Of a stretch of 64,000 bases of DNA, positions 63,205 to 64,000 are shown piece after piece. The notes beneath the pieces are model-generated. The model was given only the letters and a program-made list of their open reading frames with translations. It was not told the origin of the DNA and did not search any database. Source of the stretch: Parasulfuritortus sp049322515 (GTDB taxonomy: Bacteria > Pseudomonadota > Gammaproteobacteria > Burkholderiales > Thiobacillaceae); contig JBMOQW010000027.1 in NCBI GenBank assembly GCA_049322515.1, forward strand, positions 124,001-188,000, given 5' to 3'. Each line of letters opens with the position of its first letter. Within the stretch, counting starts at the first letter, position 1. The position numbers and the translations under genes are program-made.

Positions 63205-64000
63205 GTGAATCCTGTGAAAACCCGTCCAAGCCCCGACTTGGCCCATGCAGTCGTCCAGTCGATCGTGGTGCTGACCGAGCAACGCGACCAACGCTCCCTG
63301 ATCCAGAGCCTGATTGCCTCCTTGGGCGAGATGCTGGCCAGCGCCGAAAGCTGGCTGCTCGACGTTCCCGCTGAACTCGACGAGCCCCTCGAGTTCACCG
63401 TGGCGCACGGCCGCGCCACCGCCCTGCCGGCGGAGATCCTGGACTTCGGCCGGCAACTGCCGAATCCCGACGAGCTCAACGCCTACCTGCACGGAGAAAC
63501 CGTCTACCAGGTCATTCGCCTGCGCGACGCGGAACGCGACCGCATGCAGCTCCTGGTTCTGGCGCAACCCCACTGGACCGAGCCGGAACGCTTGCTGCTG
63601 CGCGGCATGACCCGGGTCTACCAGAATTTCGTCGAACTGCTCTACGACAGCGAGAAAGATACCCTGACCGGCCTGTTCAACCGGCGCAAGCTAGAGGCCA
63701 AGCTGAAGGACTTCGGCCTGCCGCCGCCCGCGATCCGGCGCCAGACCGACGCCCAATCCGGCAACTACCTGGCCATCCTCGACCTCGACCGGTTCAAGCG
63801 GATCAACGACACCTACGGCCACCTGATCGGCGACGAGGTCCTGCTCACCTTCGCCAACATCCTGCGCCGCACCTTGCGCGAGGACGACCTGATCTTCCGC
63901 TATGGTGGCGAAGAATTCGTCACCTTGCTCGGTGAAACCACCGAAGCGGCGGTGGCAGCCGTCCTCGAACGGGTGCGGCGCAATGTCGAAGCACACGACT
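63205..64000 (+). CDS. Diguanylate cyclase (GGDEF-type, truncated by window end)
   Basis: The frame starts at a GTG at 63205 and runs off the right edge (265 complete codons seen). The N-terminal ~140 residues look like a GAF-type sensor (QSIVVLTEQRDQRSLIQSLI, MQLLVLAQPHWTEPERLLLR). The GGDEF domain begins DTLTGLFNRRKLEAKL, with NYLAILDLDRFKRINDTYGH and the active-site YGGEEFVTLLGE, so GG[D/E]EF is intact. An alternative GTG lies 3 codons downstream. It is divergent from pyrG. Confidence 0.9.
   Translation, partial: MNPVKTRPSPDLAHAVVQSIVVLTEQRDQRSLIQSLIASLGEMLASAESWLLDVPAELDEPLEFTVAHGRATALPAEILDFGRQLPNPDELNAYLHGETVYQVIRLRDAERDRMQLLVLAQPHWTEPERLLLRGMTRVYQNFVELLYDSEKDTLTGLFNRRKLEAKLKDFGLPPPAIRRQTDAQSGNYLAILDLDRFKRINDTYGHLIGDEVLLTFANILRRTLREDDLIFRYGGEEFVTLLGETTEAAVAAVLERVRRNVEAHD

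Overview
The window is about 64 kb of GC-rich bacterial chromosome with dense, mostly minus-strand operons. The blocks pyrG-kdsA-eno-ftsB, thrS-infC-rpmI-rplT-pheST-ihfA-merR and zipA-ligA are typical of Beta-/Gammaproteobacteria, and pyrG-kdsA-eno-ftsB points to a betaproteobacterium. A periplasmic nitrate reductase, a membrane-bound Isp-type uptake [NiFe]-hydrogenase, polyphosphate enzymes and c-di-GMP signalling suggest a facultative, possibly lithotrophic water or sediment organism. A Thiobacillus/Hydrogenophilales-like relative is a guess from gene content, not a demonstrated identity.

Layout. 1-2900: end of a FlgT-like gene and a CBS4-PAS-GGDEF-EAL protein. 2916-3188: a 273-bp MITE-like element with 4-bp target duplications. 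3189-11916: a complete V/A-type ATPase operon (stalk H/G, C, I, K, a small unknown protein, F, E, A, B, D). 12033-13746: a secreted protein of unknown function and a type II toxin-antitoxin pair. 14028-20362: the hydrogenase operon, beginning with maturation protease and HupH, then small subunit, Isp1, Isp2, an unknown protein and large subunit. 20550-26001: an MCP and a TRAP transporter (fused DctQM, DctP, TatT). 26168-33685: translation genes, ihfA and merR, tRNA-Val and its promoter. 33734-39130: napDAGHB, divergent from a Crp/Fnr regulator with a TTGAC-N4-ATCAA box between them. 39988-47333: CYTH-CHAD, ppk1, PilZ, Ycf46-like AAA+ and ppx. 47458-54757: purT, a LysM/FecR protein, an unknown-MoxR-VWA metallopeptidase operon, and nnrD. 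54742-63054: galU, ligA, zipA, ftsB, eno, kdsA, pyrG. 63205-64000: start of a diguanylate cyclase.

How it fits together. The hydrogenase and NapDAGHB could form an H2-to-quinone-to-nitrate chain: Isp1/Isp2 would feed the quinone pool and NapGH would draw from it, as no napC is present. The V/A-ATPase would use or build the ion gradient. GGDEF/EAL and PilZ proteins, the MCP and the FlgT-like protein concern motility and surface behaviour. Ppk, Ppx and CYTH-CHAD manage polyphosphate.

Most distinctive points: an IS5-like (YTAR-target) MITE and a decayed relative, each ending exactly at a stop codon; a truncated duplicate of the kdsA 5' end forming a 47-codon ORF coupled to pyrG on one side and kdsA on the other; an apparent AUC start for infC; a tRNA-Val-terminator-thrS unit with no room for a thrS promoter; a dRS3-format palindrome between rplT and pheS; and a heptanucleotide repeat that ends a moxR gene and serves as the next gene's ribosome binding site. 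No CRISPR array, rRNA, intact insertion sequence or prophage was seen.
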